From positions 186,001-250,000 of the forward strand of contig CALSOO010000004.1 in NCBI GenBank assembly GCA_943787985.1: a stretch of 64,000 bases of DNA, in the 5' to 3' direction. This document shows positions 25,365 through 34,037 of the stretch, piece by piece. How positions within the stretch are numbered: position 1 is the stretch's first letter; the number at the start of each line of letters is the position of its first letter. The DNA is from an uncultured Paracoccaceae bacterium (GTDB taxonomy: Bacteria > Pseudomonadota > Alphaproteobacteria > Rhodobacterales > Rhodobacteraceae). The notes below the pieces were generated by a model. That model was not told the origin of the DNA and ran no database searches. It saw only the letters and a list, made by a program, of their open reading frames with translations. Both the position numbers and the translations under genes were made by a program.

Positions 25365-26074
25365 AATCCATCATCATCACTGGCGCCAGCTCGGGCATTG
25401 GTCGTGCAGCAGCGGAACTGTTTTTGGAGAACGGTTGGCAAGTAGGTTTGATCGCACGGCGCGCGGAATTGCTCGAGGATATCGCAAACACTTACGAAAC
25501 AGCGACCGCGCTGCCCGCAGATGTCACCGATCCTGTGGCCATGAAAGAGGCCTTTGACGGGTTTGTTGCGCAAACAGGTCGGTTGGATGCTTTGTTCAAC
25601 AACGCAGGCATGTTTGGACCGATGGTTCCGATCGATGAAGTGCCGCTGGATCAGTGGATGCAGGTTCTGAACGTCAATGTCGGCGGGATGTTCATTGCAG
25701 CGCAGCTCGCCTTTGCACAAATGCGCAACCAAGATCCACAAGGCGGACGCATCATCAACAACGGATCGTTGTCTGCACATGTGCCGCGCCCGAATTCGGT
25801 GTGCTATACGACGACAAAGCACGCGATTTCCGGGCTGACCAAAACAATTTCACTGGACGGGCGCGCCTGCAATGTGGCTTGTGGACAATTGGACATAGGC
25901 AACGCAGAGACGGATATGGTCGCAGCACTCAAGTCGACCCAACCCCAGACATTGACGATGGATGTGCAACACGCAGCGGATGCGGTGCTCCACATGGCCA
26001 ATCTACCGTTAAGTGCAAATGTGCAGACCATGACGGTCATGGCGACGCAAATGCCCTATGTCGGGCGCGGTTAA
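25361..26074 (+). CDS. Short-chain dehydrogenase/reductase
   Basis: A 237-residue SDR. TGASSGIG (residues 7-14) is the NAD(P) loop and NNAGMFGP the structural motif. The catalytic set is Ser in NNGSLSAHVPRP, and YTTTK for Tyr and Lys. It overlaps the helicase stop by 4 bp, so it is coupled to it. Cofactor and substrate cannot be told; the family often uses NADP(H). It is convergent with the TIGR02186 gene, 1 bp from its stop. Confidence 0.9.
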   Translation: MKSIIITGASSGIGRAAAELFLENGWQVGLIARRAELLEDIANTYETATALPADVTDPVAMKEAFDGFVAQTGRLDALFNNAGMFGPMVPIDEVPLDQWMQVLNVNVGGMFIAAQLAFAQMRNQDPQGGRIINNGSLSAHVPRPNSVCYTTTKHAISGLTKTISLDGRACNVACGQLDIGNAETDMVAALKSTQPQTLTMDVQHAADAVLHMANLPLSANVQTMTVMATQMPYVGRG

Positions 26075-26075
26075 G

Positions 26076-26825
26076 TCACTGACGAAAAAGACTAAAGACA
26101 GCCGAGGCGCTCCAACCTGCGGCAATCGCGATCGCGAGTGACATCAAGCCATACAGAAACGCTTGCTCGTGTGCCATGTTGTAAAGCCAACGTTCCAGCC
26201 CGACTTTTTTGACCGGGATGGTGGTCGAGTACAAGTCGACGATTTTACCGTTGCGGGTCAGGTAGATCTCGGTTTTGTAGTCACCCTCAGTCAGGTTCGC
26301 AGGCAAGCTGATCTCTGTCTGGAACAATGTGTCTTTGGTCACGTTCACAGCACCCTCAAGCGTTTGGTACAGGCGGTTTTCGCTGCGAATACGGATGAGA
26401 GAGTCGATGAAAATGTCGCTGCCCCCTTCGGCTGGACCAACAGAACGGATGGCACGGTTAATGGTGATGCGCGTGTTGACGTCTTCGCTCTCGTCCAGAA
26501 TTTCGGACAGGGGCGCGTTTGTGGCAACAGCGTAAAACGTGGGGGCGATACCGATGTCGACTGCGGCAGAGTTCACCCAAATGCCCAGTTTTTTGTCTTT
26601 GCGCCAAACCGTGACCGGTTCATCGGGGCCTGCAACGGTAACAATCACGCCAAGCTGTCCGTCGAGCAATGGGCCGACTTCACGCTTAATTGCGCCAAAC
26701 AACAAGATGTCGGCACCGTTGAATGTGGCGGTGATATCCACTTCGTCGCGGCTTTTGCCAAGCACGACTTCCTCAGCGGTGACAGGGATTGCGAAGAACA
26801 TAAATGCGATAAGGAGACGTAACAT
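26076..26825 (-). CDS. TIGR02186-family transmembrane protein
   Basis: A 249-residue exported protein with a signal peptide (MLRLLIAFMFFAIPVTAEE) and one C-terminal transmembrane helix (about 218-242, QAFLYGLMSLAIAIAAGW). The periplasmic domain is beta-rich (DITATFNGADILLFGAIKRE, YKTEIYLTRNGKIVD). This matches the TIGR02186 group of conserved hypotheticals, whose members usually sit next to a TauE/SafE protein, as here. The ATG at 26825 starts the signal peptide; the longer frame reads into the neighbour gene's stop region. Confidence 0.85.
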   Translation of the reverse strand: MLRLLIAFMFFAIPVTAEEVVLGKSRDEVDITATFNGADILLFGAIKREVGPLLDGQLGVIVTVAGPDEPVTVWRKDKKLGIWVNSAAVDIGIAPTFYAVATNAPLSEILDESEDVNTRITINRAIRSVGPAEGGSDIFIDSLIRIRSENRLYQTLEGAVNVTKDTLFQTEISLPANLTEGDYKTEIYLTRNGKIVDLYSTTIPVKKVGLERWLYNMAHEQAFLYGLMSLAIAIAAGWSASAVFSLFRQ

Positions 26826-26827
26826 AT

Positions 26828-27742
26828 CTAGTGCCCCCCCGCCGCGCCAATAGAGTAGAGTTCCGCAGGCTGGAACAGCAAGTCCGTCGCAAGTTTCCCG
26901 CATACCACAAGCACCATGATTGCGAGCAGGATACGCAGTTGCTCTGCCTTCATTTTGACACCGATGCGGGTGCCGATTTGCGCGCCGATGACGCCACCGA
27001 CCAGCAACAGGACCGCAAGGACGATATCAACGGTGTAATTCGTTGTTGCGTGCAGCATCGTGGTGAAGGCGGTCACAAAAATGATCTGGAAAAGGGATGT
27101 GCCGACCACAACCTTTGTGGGCATTCCCAGCAGGTAGATCATCGCAGGAACCATGATAAAGCCGCCACCGACGCCCATGATCGCTGCGAGGATGCCGACG
27201 GCGACGCCAACAATCAGCGGCGGGATGACAGAGATGTACAGGCCGGATACGCGAAAGCGCATCTTGAGTGGCAATCCATGGATCCAATTGTGTTTTTTGC
27301 GCTTGGGCACCACACCTTTTGAGGTTTTGCGAATAGCATTGAGGCTTTCGATGAACATCAATCCACCGATCACACCCAGAAAGATCACGTAGCACAGCTT
27401 GACCAGCAGATCGACTTGTCCCAGAGCTTTGAGGTAGTTGAACACCAGAACCCCAAGGGCCGCGCCAATCAGGCCGCCGATCAACAGGACGGTTCCCATC
27501 TTGAGGTCAACCGTTTTGCGCCTGAAGTGCGCCAGAACACCCGAAAAGGAAGAGGCAACAATCTGGTTGGCTTCGGTTGCAACGGCCACCGCAGGCGGGA
27601 TGCCGATAAAGAAGAGCAACGGAGTCATCAGAAAGCCGCCACCTACCCCGAACATGCCCGAAAGGACGCCAACAATGCCTCCCAATCCCAAGAGAAGGAA
27701 GGCGTTAACGGAGACTTCGGCGATGGGAAGGTATATCTGCAT
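26828..27742 (-). CDS. TauE/SafE (TSUP) family permease paired with the TIGR02186 protein
   Basis: A 304-residue membrane protein of about eight helices. The two family repeats are visible as GIVGVLSGMFGVGGGFLMTPLLFF (about 20-43) and AAIMGVGGGFIMVPAMIYLLG in the second half. It is cotranscribed with the TIGR02186 gene (2-bp gap). This pair is often found together; a joint role in exporting sulfur-containing or organic anions is an inference. It is distinct from the 251-residue TSUP at 492. Confidence 0.88.
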   Translation of the reverse strand: MQIYLPIAEVSVNAFLLLGLGGIVGVLSGMFGVGGGFLMTPLLFFIGIPPAVAVATEANQIVASSFSGVLAHFRRKTVDLKMGTVLLIGGLIGAALGVLVFNYLKALGQVDLLVKLCYVIFLGVIGGLMFIESLNAIRKTSKGVVPKRKKHNWIHGLPLKMRFRVSGLYISVIPPLIVGVAVGILAAIMGVGGGFIMVPAMIYLLGMPTKVVVGTSLFQIIFVTAFTTMLHATTNYTVDIVLAVLLLVGGVIGAQIGTRIGVKMKAEQLRILLAIMVLVVCGKLATDLLFQPAELYSIGAAGGH

Positions 27743-27844
27743 GAACTCCCTTAGCGCGGAGGAAGGCCTAAAATCAATATGCCCGACAGCAGCGCAGCGA
27801 AATGGCGTGATAATTCGACCTAAACTGGACTTATGACAGAGGTA

Positions 27845-28810
27845 TCAGCGTTCTTTTACATAGGGCTCGCCGCCCGCGCGTGGTGGAATGGCTTTGCCAC
27901 CGACACCTGCCAGAATCACAACCACAAGAATGTAGGGCAATGCGTCCATCAATTGCACAGGCAGCGTGATCGGGCCGATATCGATGTTTTGATACCGCAA
28001 GGCAACGGCTTGCAAAAATCCGAAAAGCAAGCACGTCCACAATGCGGACCAAGGGCGCCATTTGGCAAAGATCAGAGCAGCCAGTGCGATAAAGCCGCGG
28101 CCGGCCGTCATGTCTTTGACGAACCCGGCTTGGAGGGCGGTTGCAAGGTAAGCTCCGGCAATTCCACACAGAACGCCACAAATCGCAATGGCTGCATAGC
28201 GCAGGCCAACAACAGATACGCCAGCTGTATCGACGGCCGCAGGGTTTTCGCCAACAGCCCGAAGACGCAAGCCAAAACGGGTGCGGTACAGAACAAACCA
28301 TGACGCAGGGACCGCCAAAAAGGCCACATAGACCAAGATGGAATGCCCCGACACCAGTTCGGAATATGCGGGCCCAAAGACCGGAATACTTCCAAGGCTT
28401 TCAGCAAAGGGCAGGTCATACCCTTCAAACCGTGCATCGCCTTGGAGCTGTGGGGTACGCCCGCCTTGTTTAAACCAGCTTTGCGCAACCAGAACGGTAA
28501 TGCCTGCCGCCAAAAAATTGATGGCAACGCCGGAAATCAACTGGTTGCCGCGAAATGTGATGGATGCCAACCCGTGAATACCTGACAATACCAAGGACGC
28601 AGCAATGCCTGCCAAAAGTCCCAGCCAGACAGAACCGGTGATGGCTGCAGCGGCGGCGGAAAACATCGCGGCGGCCAGCATCTTTCCCTCAAGTCCAATG
28701 TCAAAAATGCCTGCGCGTTCAGAAAACAGTCCCGCAAGGCAGGCCAAAAGCAATGGCGTCGCAAGGCGGACGCTGCTGTCGAGGATTTGAATGAGGGTCA
28801 GAAAATCCAT
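27845..28810 (-). CDS. ABC transporter permease (BMP/nucleoside-type), subunit 2
   Basis: A 321-residue inner-membrane permease of the branched-chain/RbsC-like fold, with about ten helices. Motifs such as LFSERAGIFDIGLEGKMLAAAMFSAA and GLRLRAVGENPAAVDTAGVSV are typical of permeases that work with BMP-family binding proteins for nucleosides. It is the last gene of the minus-strand operon BMP - NTF2-like - ATPase - permease 1 - permease 2, and 3 bp separate it from permease 1. A purine-nucleoside substrate is inferred from the family, not shown. Confidence 0.88.
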   Translation of the reverse strand: MDFLTLIQILDSSVRLATPLLLACLAGLFSERAGIFDIGLEGKMLAAAMFSAAAAAITGSVWLGLLAGIAASLVLSGIHGLASITFRGNQLISGVAINFLAAGITVLVAQSWFKQGGRTPQLQGDARFEGYDLPFAESLGSIPVFGPAYSELVSGHSILVYVAFLAVPASWFVLYRTRFGLRLRAVGENPAAVDTAGVSVVGLRYAAIAICGVLCGIAGAYLATALQAGFVKDMTAGRGFIALAALIFAKWRPWSALWTCLLFGFLQAVALRYQNIDIGPITLPVQLMDALPYILVVVILAGVGGKAIPPRAGGEPYVKER

Positions 28811-28813
28811 GAT

Positions 28814-29908
28814 CTATGCCTTCTTTCCGTTCAGCGCGATGAACAGACGCTCAAGCGGCATACGCACCATATTGTCGAGCGCGCCCGTGAACAGGATCAC
28901 GAGGGCTTGGATGACGACGATCAACTCTCGCGGGATCGTTGTCCACAATGCCAATTCAGCGCCCCCCTGATACAGGAACCCGAACAGGATCGCGGCGATG
29001 AACACGCCCAGTGGATGGCTGCGCCCCATCAAGGCGACGGCAATACCGATAAAACCTGCGCCCTCGGTAGAGTTCAGGACCAGACGTTCTGCCTCGCCCA
29101 TGACGTTGTTGATGGCCATCATTCCGGCCAGTCCGCCTGAAATAATCATAGCGATCATGGTGATTTTCAGCGGCGAGATACCCGCATATTTTGCAGCACT
29201 GTCAGAATGCCCGTAAGCGCGGATTTCATACCCAAGCTGGGTGCGCCAGATCAAAACCCACAGCAAAAAGCAGGCCAGAACGGCAACGATCAGGGACACG
29301 TTGGCAGGGGCAGCCTTTGAAAAACTGATCCCGATTGGCGCCAGAATATCATGCAACGTGGGCAGGTTAACAGCTTCGGGGAAGCGGGCGGTGGCCGGAT
29401 CCATCGACCCTTTCGGGCGCAACAAGTTGACCAGAACATAGTTCAGCAAAGCGGCAGCGATAAAGTTGAACATAATCGTGGTGATCACGATATGACTGCC
29501 ACGTTTGGCCTGCAAATACGCAGGGATAGCGGCCCAGATCGCGCCGAATGCACCGGCTAGAACCATGGCCCCCAGCAAGGCCAGCGACCAATGGGGCCAA
29601 GGGATGTACAGACATGCCAATGCAACGCCCAAACCGCCCAGCATCGCCTGTCCTTCGCCACCGATGTTGAACAATCGGGCATGGAACGCGATGGAAACCG
29701 CAAGACCCGTGAACATGAAGTTCGTCGCATAATACAGCGTGTATCCCCAGCCATAGGTACTGCCCAACGCGCCGTCGACCATGAGCTTGACGGCGGCGAC
29801 AGGGTCTTCACCTATGGCAAGAATGACAAGGGCAGACAGGATTGCTGCCAGAAGCAGTGAAATGAGAGGAACGAGGACGACCTCGGCCCATTTTGGCATC
29901 ACGTCCAT
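28814..29908 (-). CDS. ABC transporter permease (BMP/nucleoside-type), subunit 1
   Basis: A 364-residue permease, the partner of the following gene. Helices are visible from VVLVPLISLLLAAILSALVIL onward. LAVSIAFHARLFNIGGEGQAMLGG and LGYEIRAYGHSDSAAKYAGISP are diagnostic of the nucleoside-type BMP permease pair. The ATG abuts the TAA of the ATPase gene, so the two are translationally coupled. Confidence 0.9.
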   Translation of the reverse strand: MDVMPKWAEVVLVPLISLLLAAILSALVILAIGEDPVAAVKLMVDGALGSTYGWGYTLYYATNFMFTGLAVSIAFHARLFNIGGEGQAMLGGLGVALACLYIPWPHWSLALLGAMVLAGAFGAIWAAIPAYLQAKRGSHIVITTIMFNFIAAALLNYVLVNLLRPKGSMDPATARFPEAVNLPTLHDILAPIGISFSKAAPANVSLIVAVLACFLLWVLIWRTQLGYEIRAYGHSDSAAKYAGISPLKITMIAMIISGGLAGMMAINNVMGEAERLVLNSTEGAGFIGIAVALMGRSHPLGVFIAAILFGFLYQGGAELALWTTIPRELIVVIQALVILFTGALDNMVRMPLERLFIALNGKKA

Positions 29909-31459
29909 TTACGTCTCCACCCCGGCCATCAATAGGCCCAGTTCTTTTTCGTTGGTTTCGGTCGGGTTGCGCTCGCCCATGATGTGGCCGTCAAACATGA
30001 CAGCGACGCGGTCCGACAAAGCCAGAATCTCTTCAAGTTCCACGCTGACCAACAAAATCGCTTTGCCCTGATCGCGCAAAGCAACGACTTGTTGATGGAT
30101 AAATTCAATCGCGCCAATATCGACACCGCGGGTCGGTTGGCCGATCAGCAGCAGGTCCGGGTTGCGTTCGATTTCACGCGCCAGAACAACCTTTTGCTGG
30201 TTGCCACCCGAGAAGTTCTTGGCTGCCAGTTTGGGATCTGGGGGGCGCACATCAAAGCGGGCCATCTTGTCCACGGTGTCCTTGCGGATGGCCGCGTTGT
30301 TCATCAAAAATCCGGTCTGGTAGGTAGGATCGTCGTGGTAGCCAAAGGCGATGTTTTCCCACGCGGCGTACTCCATGATCAAACCTTCGCGTTGCCGGTC
30401 CTCGGGAACATGGGCAATGCCGCGCTTGCGGCGTGACTTTCCGTCTGAATACTTGCCCGTGAGGTCAATAGGGTCCCCGTTGACAGACACAGTGCCAGAC
30501 CCGTCAGCATAGCCACCAAGAACTTCCAACAATTCGGATTGACCGTTGCCTGCAACACCTGCGATCCCAACGATCTCGCCCGCTCTCACTTGCAAGTTAA
30601 TGCCCTTCAGGCGCTCAACGCCCTGATCATCTACGACGCGCAAGTTTTTGATATCCAGCACGATTTCACCAGGGGCGGCGATGTCTTTGTCCACGCGCAA
30701 CAGAACTTTGCGGCCCACCATCAACTCCGCAAGGTGCTCGGGGCTGGTTTCTGCGGTCTTGACCGTCGCTGTCATCTCACCGCGGCGCATGACGCTGACG
30801 GTATCTGTAATGTCCATGATCTCTCGCAGCTTGTGCGTGATCAAAATGATGGTTTTGCCTTCTTCGCGCAGACGGCCCAGGATACGGAACAATTGATCTG
30901 CCTCAGGGGGGGTCAAAACGCCAGTAGGCTCGTCCAGAATCAAAATATCGGCTTGGCGATAGAGGGCTTTCAGGATCTCGACGCGCTGCTGCATGCCAAC
31001 GCCGATGTCTTCGATCAAGGCGTCAGGGTCGATGTTCAGCTCATATTCCTGGGCCAGATCAACCAGTGACTTACGCGCCTTGCGCAAGGATGTGGACAAG
31101 GACCAGCCATCCTCGGCACCCAGAATGATATTCTCCAGAACGCTGAAGTTCTCGACCAGTTTGAAATGTTGAAAAACCATGCCGATGCCAGCGGATATCG
31201 CGGCTTGGCTGTCAGGGATTTCCGTCTTCGTGCCGGAAATGAAAATCTCGCCTTTGTCCGCTTTGTAGAATCCGTAGAGGATTGACATCAAAGTGGATTT
31301 TCCAGCGCCGTTTTCGCCGATGATCCCGTGGATTGTTCCGGGCATGACAGAGATCGAGATGTCTTTGTTCGCCTGTACAGGGCCAAAGGCTTTTGAAATG
31401 CCTTTCAGCTCAATTGCAGGGGCGGTCTCTGGCGCATGGGCCGAGGGTGTCAGGGTCAA
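29909..31459 (-). CDS. ABC transporter ATP-binding protein (double NBD, nucleoside-type)
   Basis: A 516-residue protein with two fused ABC domains, as in the nucleoside importer NupA/RbsA type. Domain 1 has GENGAGKST (Walker A), a degenerate signature IGVGMQQRVEIL and LDEPTG. Domain 2 has the degenerate Walker A GVAGNGQS, SGGNQQKV (signature), then LLIGQPTRGVD, which replaces the usual acidic Walker B. One site is therefore probably non-hydrolytic, which is normal for this group. The stop abuts permease 1, and the start overlaps the NTF2-like gene by 4 bp (ATGA). Confidence 0.93.
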   Translation of the reverse strand: MTLTPSAHAPETAPAIELKGISKAFGPVQANKDISISVMPGTIHGIIGENGAGKSTLMSILYGFYKADKGEIFISGTKTEIPDSQAAISAGIGMVFQHFKLVENFSVLENIILGAEDGWSLSTSLRKARKSLVDLAQEYELNIDPDALIEDIGVGMQQRVEILKALYRQADILILDEPTGVLTPPEADQLFRILGRLREEGKTIILITHKLREIMDITDTVSVMRRGEMTATVKTAETSPEHLAELMVGRKVLLRVDKDIAAPGEIVLDIKNLRVVDDQGVERLKGINLQVRAGEIVGIAGVAGNGQSELLEVLGGYADGSGTVSVNGDPIDLTGKYSDGKSRRKRGIAHVPEDRQREGLIMEYAAWENIAFGYHDDPTYQTGFLMNNAAIRKDTVDKMARFDVRPPDPKLAAKNFSGGNQQKVVLAREIERNPDLLLIGQPTRGVDIGAIEFIHQQVVALRDQGKAILLVSVELEEILALSDRVAVMFDGHIMGERNPTETNEKELGLLMAGVET

Positions 31460-31809
31460 GAAGGCTCTCCCATGCCTGCAAATCCGATGATGCGGGTGAT
31501 CTTACCCTCTGCAAGGTCTGCGAAATATTGGCCGCGTTTGATCATGCTTTGAGTGATGACAAAATCAACAGTGATGCGTGCAAAGCTGTCACGTGCGTCA
31601 ACGGCCACCACGCGCGCTGTCGCGCCAGGGGCCATGTCGCCAAACATCGCAAGGTAGGTCAAATAGGCATCGCGGTCCGTGAGCGGCGCAGGTGCATTCG
31701 GATCGGAATAGTAAAATTTGGGGGACACAGCAGCGTCCGTCTTTTGGGCGCGCGATTCTGGGGATGGGTCGCCCCAGGCCGAAAAGAATGCGTAAATACA
31801 GTCTGTCAT
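31456..31809 (-). CDS. NTF2/SnoaL-like small protein inside the ABC operon
   Basis: A 117-residue cytosolic protein with a probable NTF2-like cone fold: helical N-terminus DCIYAFFSAWGDPSPE, then strands such as ATARVVAVDARDSFARITVDFV. This is a guess from pattern, so confidence is modest. It overlaps the ATPase start by four bases, and the BMP gene precedes it by 28 bp. It is therefore embedded in the importer operon. No catalytic residues are obvious. Confidence 0.6.
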   Translation of the reverse strand: MTDCIYAFFSAWGDPSPESRAQKTDAAVSPKFYYSDPNAPAPLTDRDAYLTYLAMFGDMAPGATARVVAVDARDSFARITVDFVITQSMIKRGQYFADLAEGKITRIIGFAGMGEPS

Positions 31810-31837
31810 GGCCTGAGGCTTTCTTTGGGTCAGTCGA

Positions 31838-32833
31838 TTAGAACGTCAGAGCGGGGCAGCTGTCGTCGTCCATGTAGTTATGAACTGCCAGTTCACCGGA
31901 CGCGATTTTCGCAGCAGCCGCGTCAACTGCAGCTTGCATATCGGCGTTCACCAATGACGCGTTGTTGTCGTCCATTGCATAGCCGACGCCGCCGTTTGCC
32001 AGGCCCATAACGTTAAAGCCTGTTTCCATGTCCACACCGTCTGTGAAGGCTGTGTAAACAGCGTTATCAACGCGCTTGAGCATGGATGTCAGGACTTTGC
32101 CCGGGTGCAAGTAGTTCTGGTTGCTGTCGACGCCGATGGACAAAATGCTTTCGTCTGCAGCGGTTTGCAAAACGCCAACGCCGGTGCCGCCAGCAGCAGC
32201 AAAGACAACGTCAGAGCCTTGGCTGATTTGGGCTTTTGTCAGTTCGGACCCTTTTACGGGGTCGTTCCAAGCGGACGGGGTTGTGCCTGTCATGTTGGCG
32301 ATAACTGTCGCGTCAGGGTTAACCGCTTTGGCGCCTTGCGCGTAGCCGCATGCGAATTTGCGGATCAGTGGGATGTCCATGCCACCGATGAAGGAAACTG
32401 TGCCGGACGCGGACGCTTGCGCCGCCATCATGCCAACCAGATAGGAGCCTTCGTGCTCGTTGAAGACAACAGAGCGGACGTTTGGCGCATCTACAACCAT
32501 GTCGATGATTGTGAATTTCGTGTCAGGATAGTCTGCGGCGACTTGGCCCAGTGCATCGGCAAAAGCGAAACCAGCCATAACGATCGGGTTTGCGCCAGCT
32601 TCGGCGAAACGACGAAGCGCTTGCTCGCGTTGTGCTTCGGACTGCAATTCGATTTCGCGGAACGATCCGCCTGTTTCTTCTGCCCAACGCTGTGCGCCAT
32701 TAAAGGCAGATTCGTTGAAAGACTTGTCGAATTTACCGCCAAGATCAAAGATCAAAGCCGGTTCGGCATATGCGGCACCTGCCGTCAAAGCCATTCCGGC
32801 AGCAGCGCCGAGGAATTTCTGCATAAGAGTCAT
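31838..32833 (-). CDS. BMP-family (basic membrane lipoprotein-like) substrate-binding protein
   Basis: A 331-residue periplasmic binding protein of the PnrA/Bmp nucleoside-binding type. The signal peptide runs to AYA-EP (about residue 23). FDLGGKFDKSFNESAFNGAQRW is the conserved start of the mature lobe, and later GAKAVNPDA and NYLHPGKV match the family. No lipobox Cys is present, so it is soluble in the periplasm. The ATG at 32833 has GGGAGAG upstream; a longer frame is not supported. It is the first gene of the importer operon and probably the most highly expressed. Confidence 0.9.
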   Translation of the reverse strand: MTLMQKFLGAAAGMALTAGAAYAEPALIFDLGGKFDKSFNESAFNGAQRWAEETGGSFREIELQSEAQREQALRRFAEAGANPIVMAGFAFADALGQVAADYPDTKFTIIDMVVDAPNVRSVVFNEHEGSYLVGMMAAQASASGTVSFIGGMDIPLIRKFACGYAQGAKAVNPDATVIANMTGTTPSAWNDPVKGSELTKAQISQGSDVVFAAAGGTGVGVLQTAADESILSIGVDSNQNYLHPGKVLTSMLKRVDNAVYTAFTDGVDMETGFNVMGLANGGVGYAMDDNNASLVNADMQAAVDAAAAKIASGELAVHNYMDDDSCPALTF

Positions 32834-32903
32834 GAAGGTCTCTCCCAGTTTCATGTTTGGGGCGTCCGGTCTGTGCCGACTGCCCATCATAGAGCACGCA
32901 GCG

Positions 32904-32970
32904 CGCCCTGATCAGGTGGAGATTAGGCCGCAGGCAGGCAGCGGGGTCAACCGCTTTTTGGATCAGGGCG
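32904..32970 (-). repeat. Long-range inverted repeat upstream of the BMP gene
   Basis: CGCCCTGATC (32904-32913) and GATCAGGGCG (32961-32970) are perfect 10-bp complements, 47 bases apart, with a GCGG/CCGC stem inside. It lies 71-137 bp before the BMP start and just after the rimI stop. It could be the rimI terminator or a leader structure. Confidence 0.35.
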
Positions 32971-32979
32971 TTGAATCCC

Positions 32980-33384
32980 TTAAGGCAATTGCCTGCGCAT
33001 GAGGATTGCGTCGGCAGGGGGGGCGTTTTTGCGCGGATAATACGCAGGGCGCAAACCTTCTTGGGCGAATCCCGTGCTGTGGTAAAGCGCGATGGCTGCG
33101 GTGTTGTCGGCAGCCACTTCCAGAAATGCGACTTGAACGCCGTTCTTGCCAAGCCATTCGCGCAGCAGCGCGCGTCCCGTCCCTTTGCCCTGCGCGCCGG
33201 GGTGAACGGCCAAGGTCAGCAGTTCGCTTTCTCCAGCGATGGTTTGGGTCAAGCCAAAAGCGTCATCTCCAGTGATCGCTTCGATCATCGGGTTGCAGAG
33301 CAAATCGGCGATTTCTGCCGCCGACCACGGGCGCATGTCGGGGAAAGCCGCGGCGTAAATTTGCGCCATACGCTCTGGTGTCAC
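32980..33384 (-). CDS. rimI: Ribosomal-protein-alanine N-acetyltransferase
   Basis: A 134-residue GNAT acetyltransferase that acetylates the N-terminus of ribosomal protein S18. LAVHPGAQGKGTGRALL is the acetyl-CoA loop (QxxGxG/A), and ALYHSTGFAQEGLRPAYYP is the GNAT C-terminal motif. It overlaps the tsaB stop by four bases (ATGA), and tsaB-rimI is a widespread pair. At 134 residues it is shorter than some RimI proteins, yet complete. Confidence 0.9.
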   Translation of the reverse strand: MTPERMAQIYAAAFPDMRPWSAAEIADLLCNPMIEAITGDDAFGLTQTIAGESELLTLAVHPGAQGKGTGRALLREWLGKNGVQVAFLEVAADNTAAIALYHSTGFAQEGLRPAYYPRKNAPPADAILMRRQLP

Positions 33385-33977
33385 GGGAGCAGCACGGGTG
33401 GGGCGTCTTTGGCCGGGGCCGCATCGGGCGCGCGCATGTAGAATGGTGCAGGGGCCGGTGCGGGGGCGGGAAAGTGTTGCGCTGCAAGTTGTGCAATGCT
33501 CGTGACCAAGGTCTTCGTATCCGGTTGCGGGGCCATCCGGGGGCCCAGGCTTTCGGCCTCTGCACGGGTCATCAACCCTTGCACCGCGTCATGGCGCACA
33601 TAAAAACAGTCGCGTGGGGCAGGGACGGTGTTCAGTGTGCCTTGAGGTTGGGTATGCTGGCGCTGATCAAATCCGTTGATACCGTAAGCCGGAATATCGA
33701 GGCCCAATGCCAACCCGCGCGTTGCAGACACAGCGATTCGAATGCCCGTGAAGTTTCCGGGGCCGGTGCCCACACCCAAAGCATCCAGATCGGCCCAAGC
33801 GTATGAATGACGTGCCAGAACAGTCTCAAGGATGCCGATCAGGCTTTCAGCTTGACCGCGCGCCATGTCTTCGCAGACGACGTCCAGCAGCTGTGCCCCT
33901 TGAACCAATGCCGCCGCGCAATATGGGCCAGAGGTGTCGACACCAAGAACCAAAGGGAGGGGCATCATAGACCTCAA
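33381..33977 (-). CDS. tsaB: tRNA threonylcarbamoyladenosine biosynthesis protein TsaB
   Basis: A 198-residue ASKHA-fold protein that supports TsaD in making t6A on ANN-decoding tRNAs. VLGVDTSGPYCAAAL (about 9-23) is the actin-like phosphate loop, and GVGTGPGNFTGIRIAVSATRGLALGL is the TsaB signature. The C-terminal third is Ala/Pro-rich and poorly conserved. The start could be at 33977 or two or three codons in. It is coupled to rimI. Confidence 0.93.
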   Translation of the reverse strand: MRSMMPLPLVLGVDTSGPYCAAALVQGAQLLDVVCEDMARGQAESLIGILETVLARHSYAWADLDALGVGTGPGNFTGIRIAVSATRGLALGLDIPAYGINGFDQRQHTQPQGTLNTVPAPRDCFYVRHDAVQGLMTRAEAESLGPRMAPQPDTKTLVTSIAQLAAQHFPAPAPAPAPFYMRAPDAAPAKDAPPVLLP

Positions 33978-33983
33978 ACAGAA

Positions 33984-34006
33984 ACACCGCCCGAACGGGG
34001 CGGTGT
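33984..34006 (-). terminator. Terminator between nfu and tsaB
   Basis: A 9-bp perfect stem ACACCGCCC/GGGCGGTGT with a 5-base loop, followed on the minus strand by a short T-rich tract (TTCTGTTTG). Confidence 0.55.
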
Positions 34007-34037
34007 GGTTGCCGGCATTTCGTCGTCCCCGCGCATG

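Noticed and set aside
32941..32958. GCGG-CCGC hairpin followed by TTTTT on the plus strand
   Set aside because: It looks like a terminator, but there is no plus-strand gene for it to end; noted only as part of the BMP leader.
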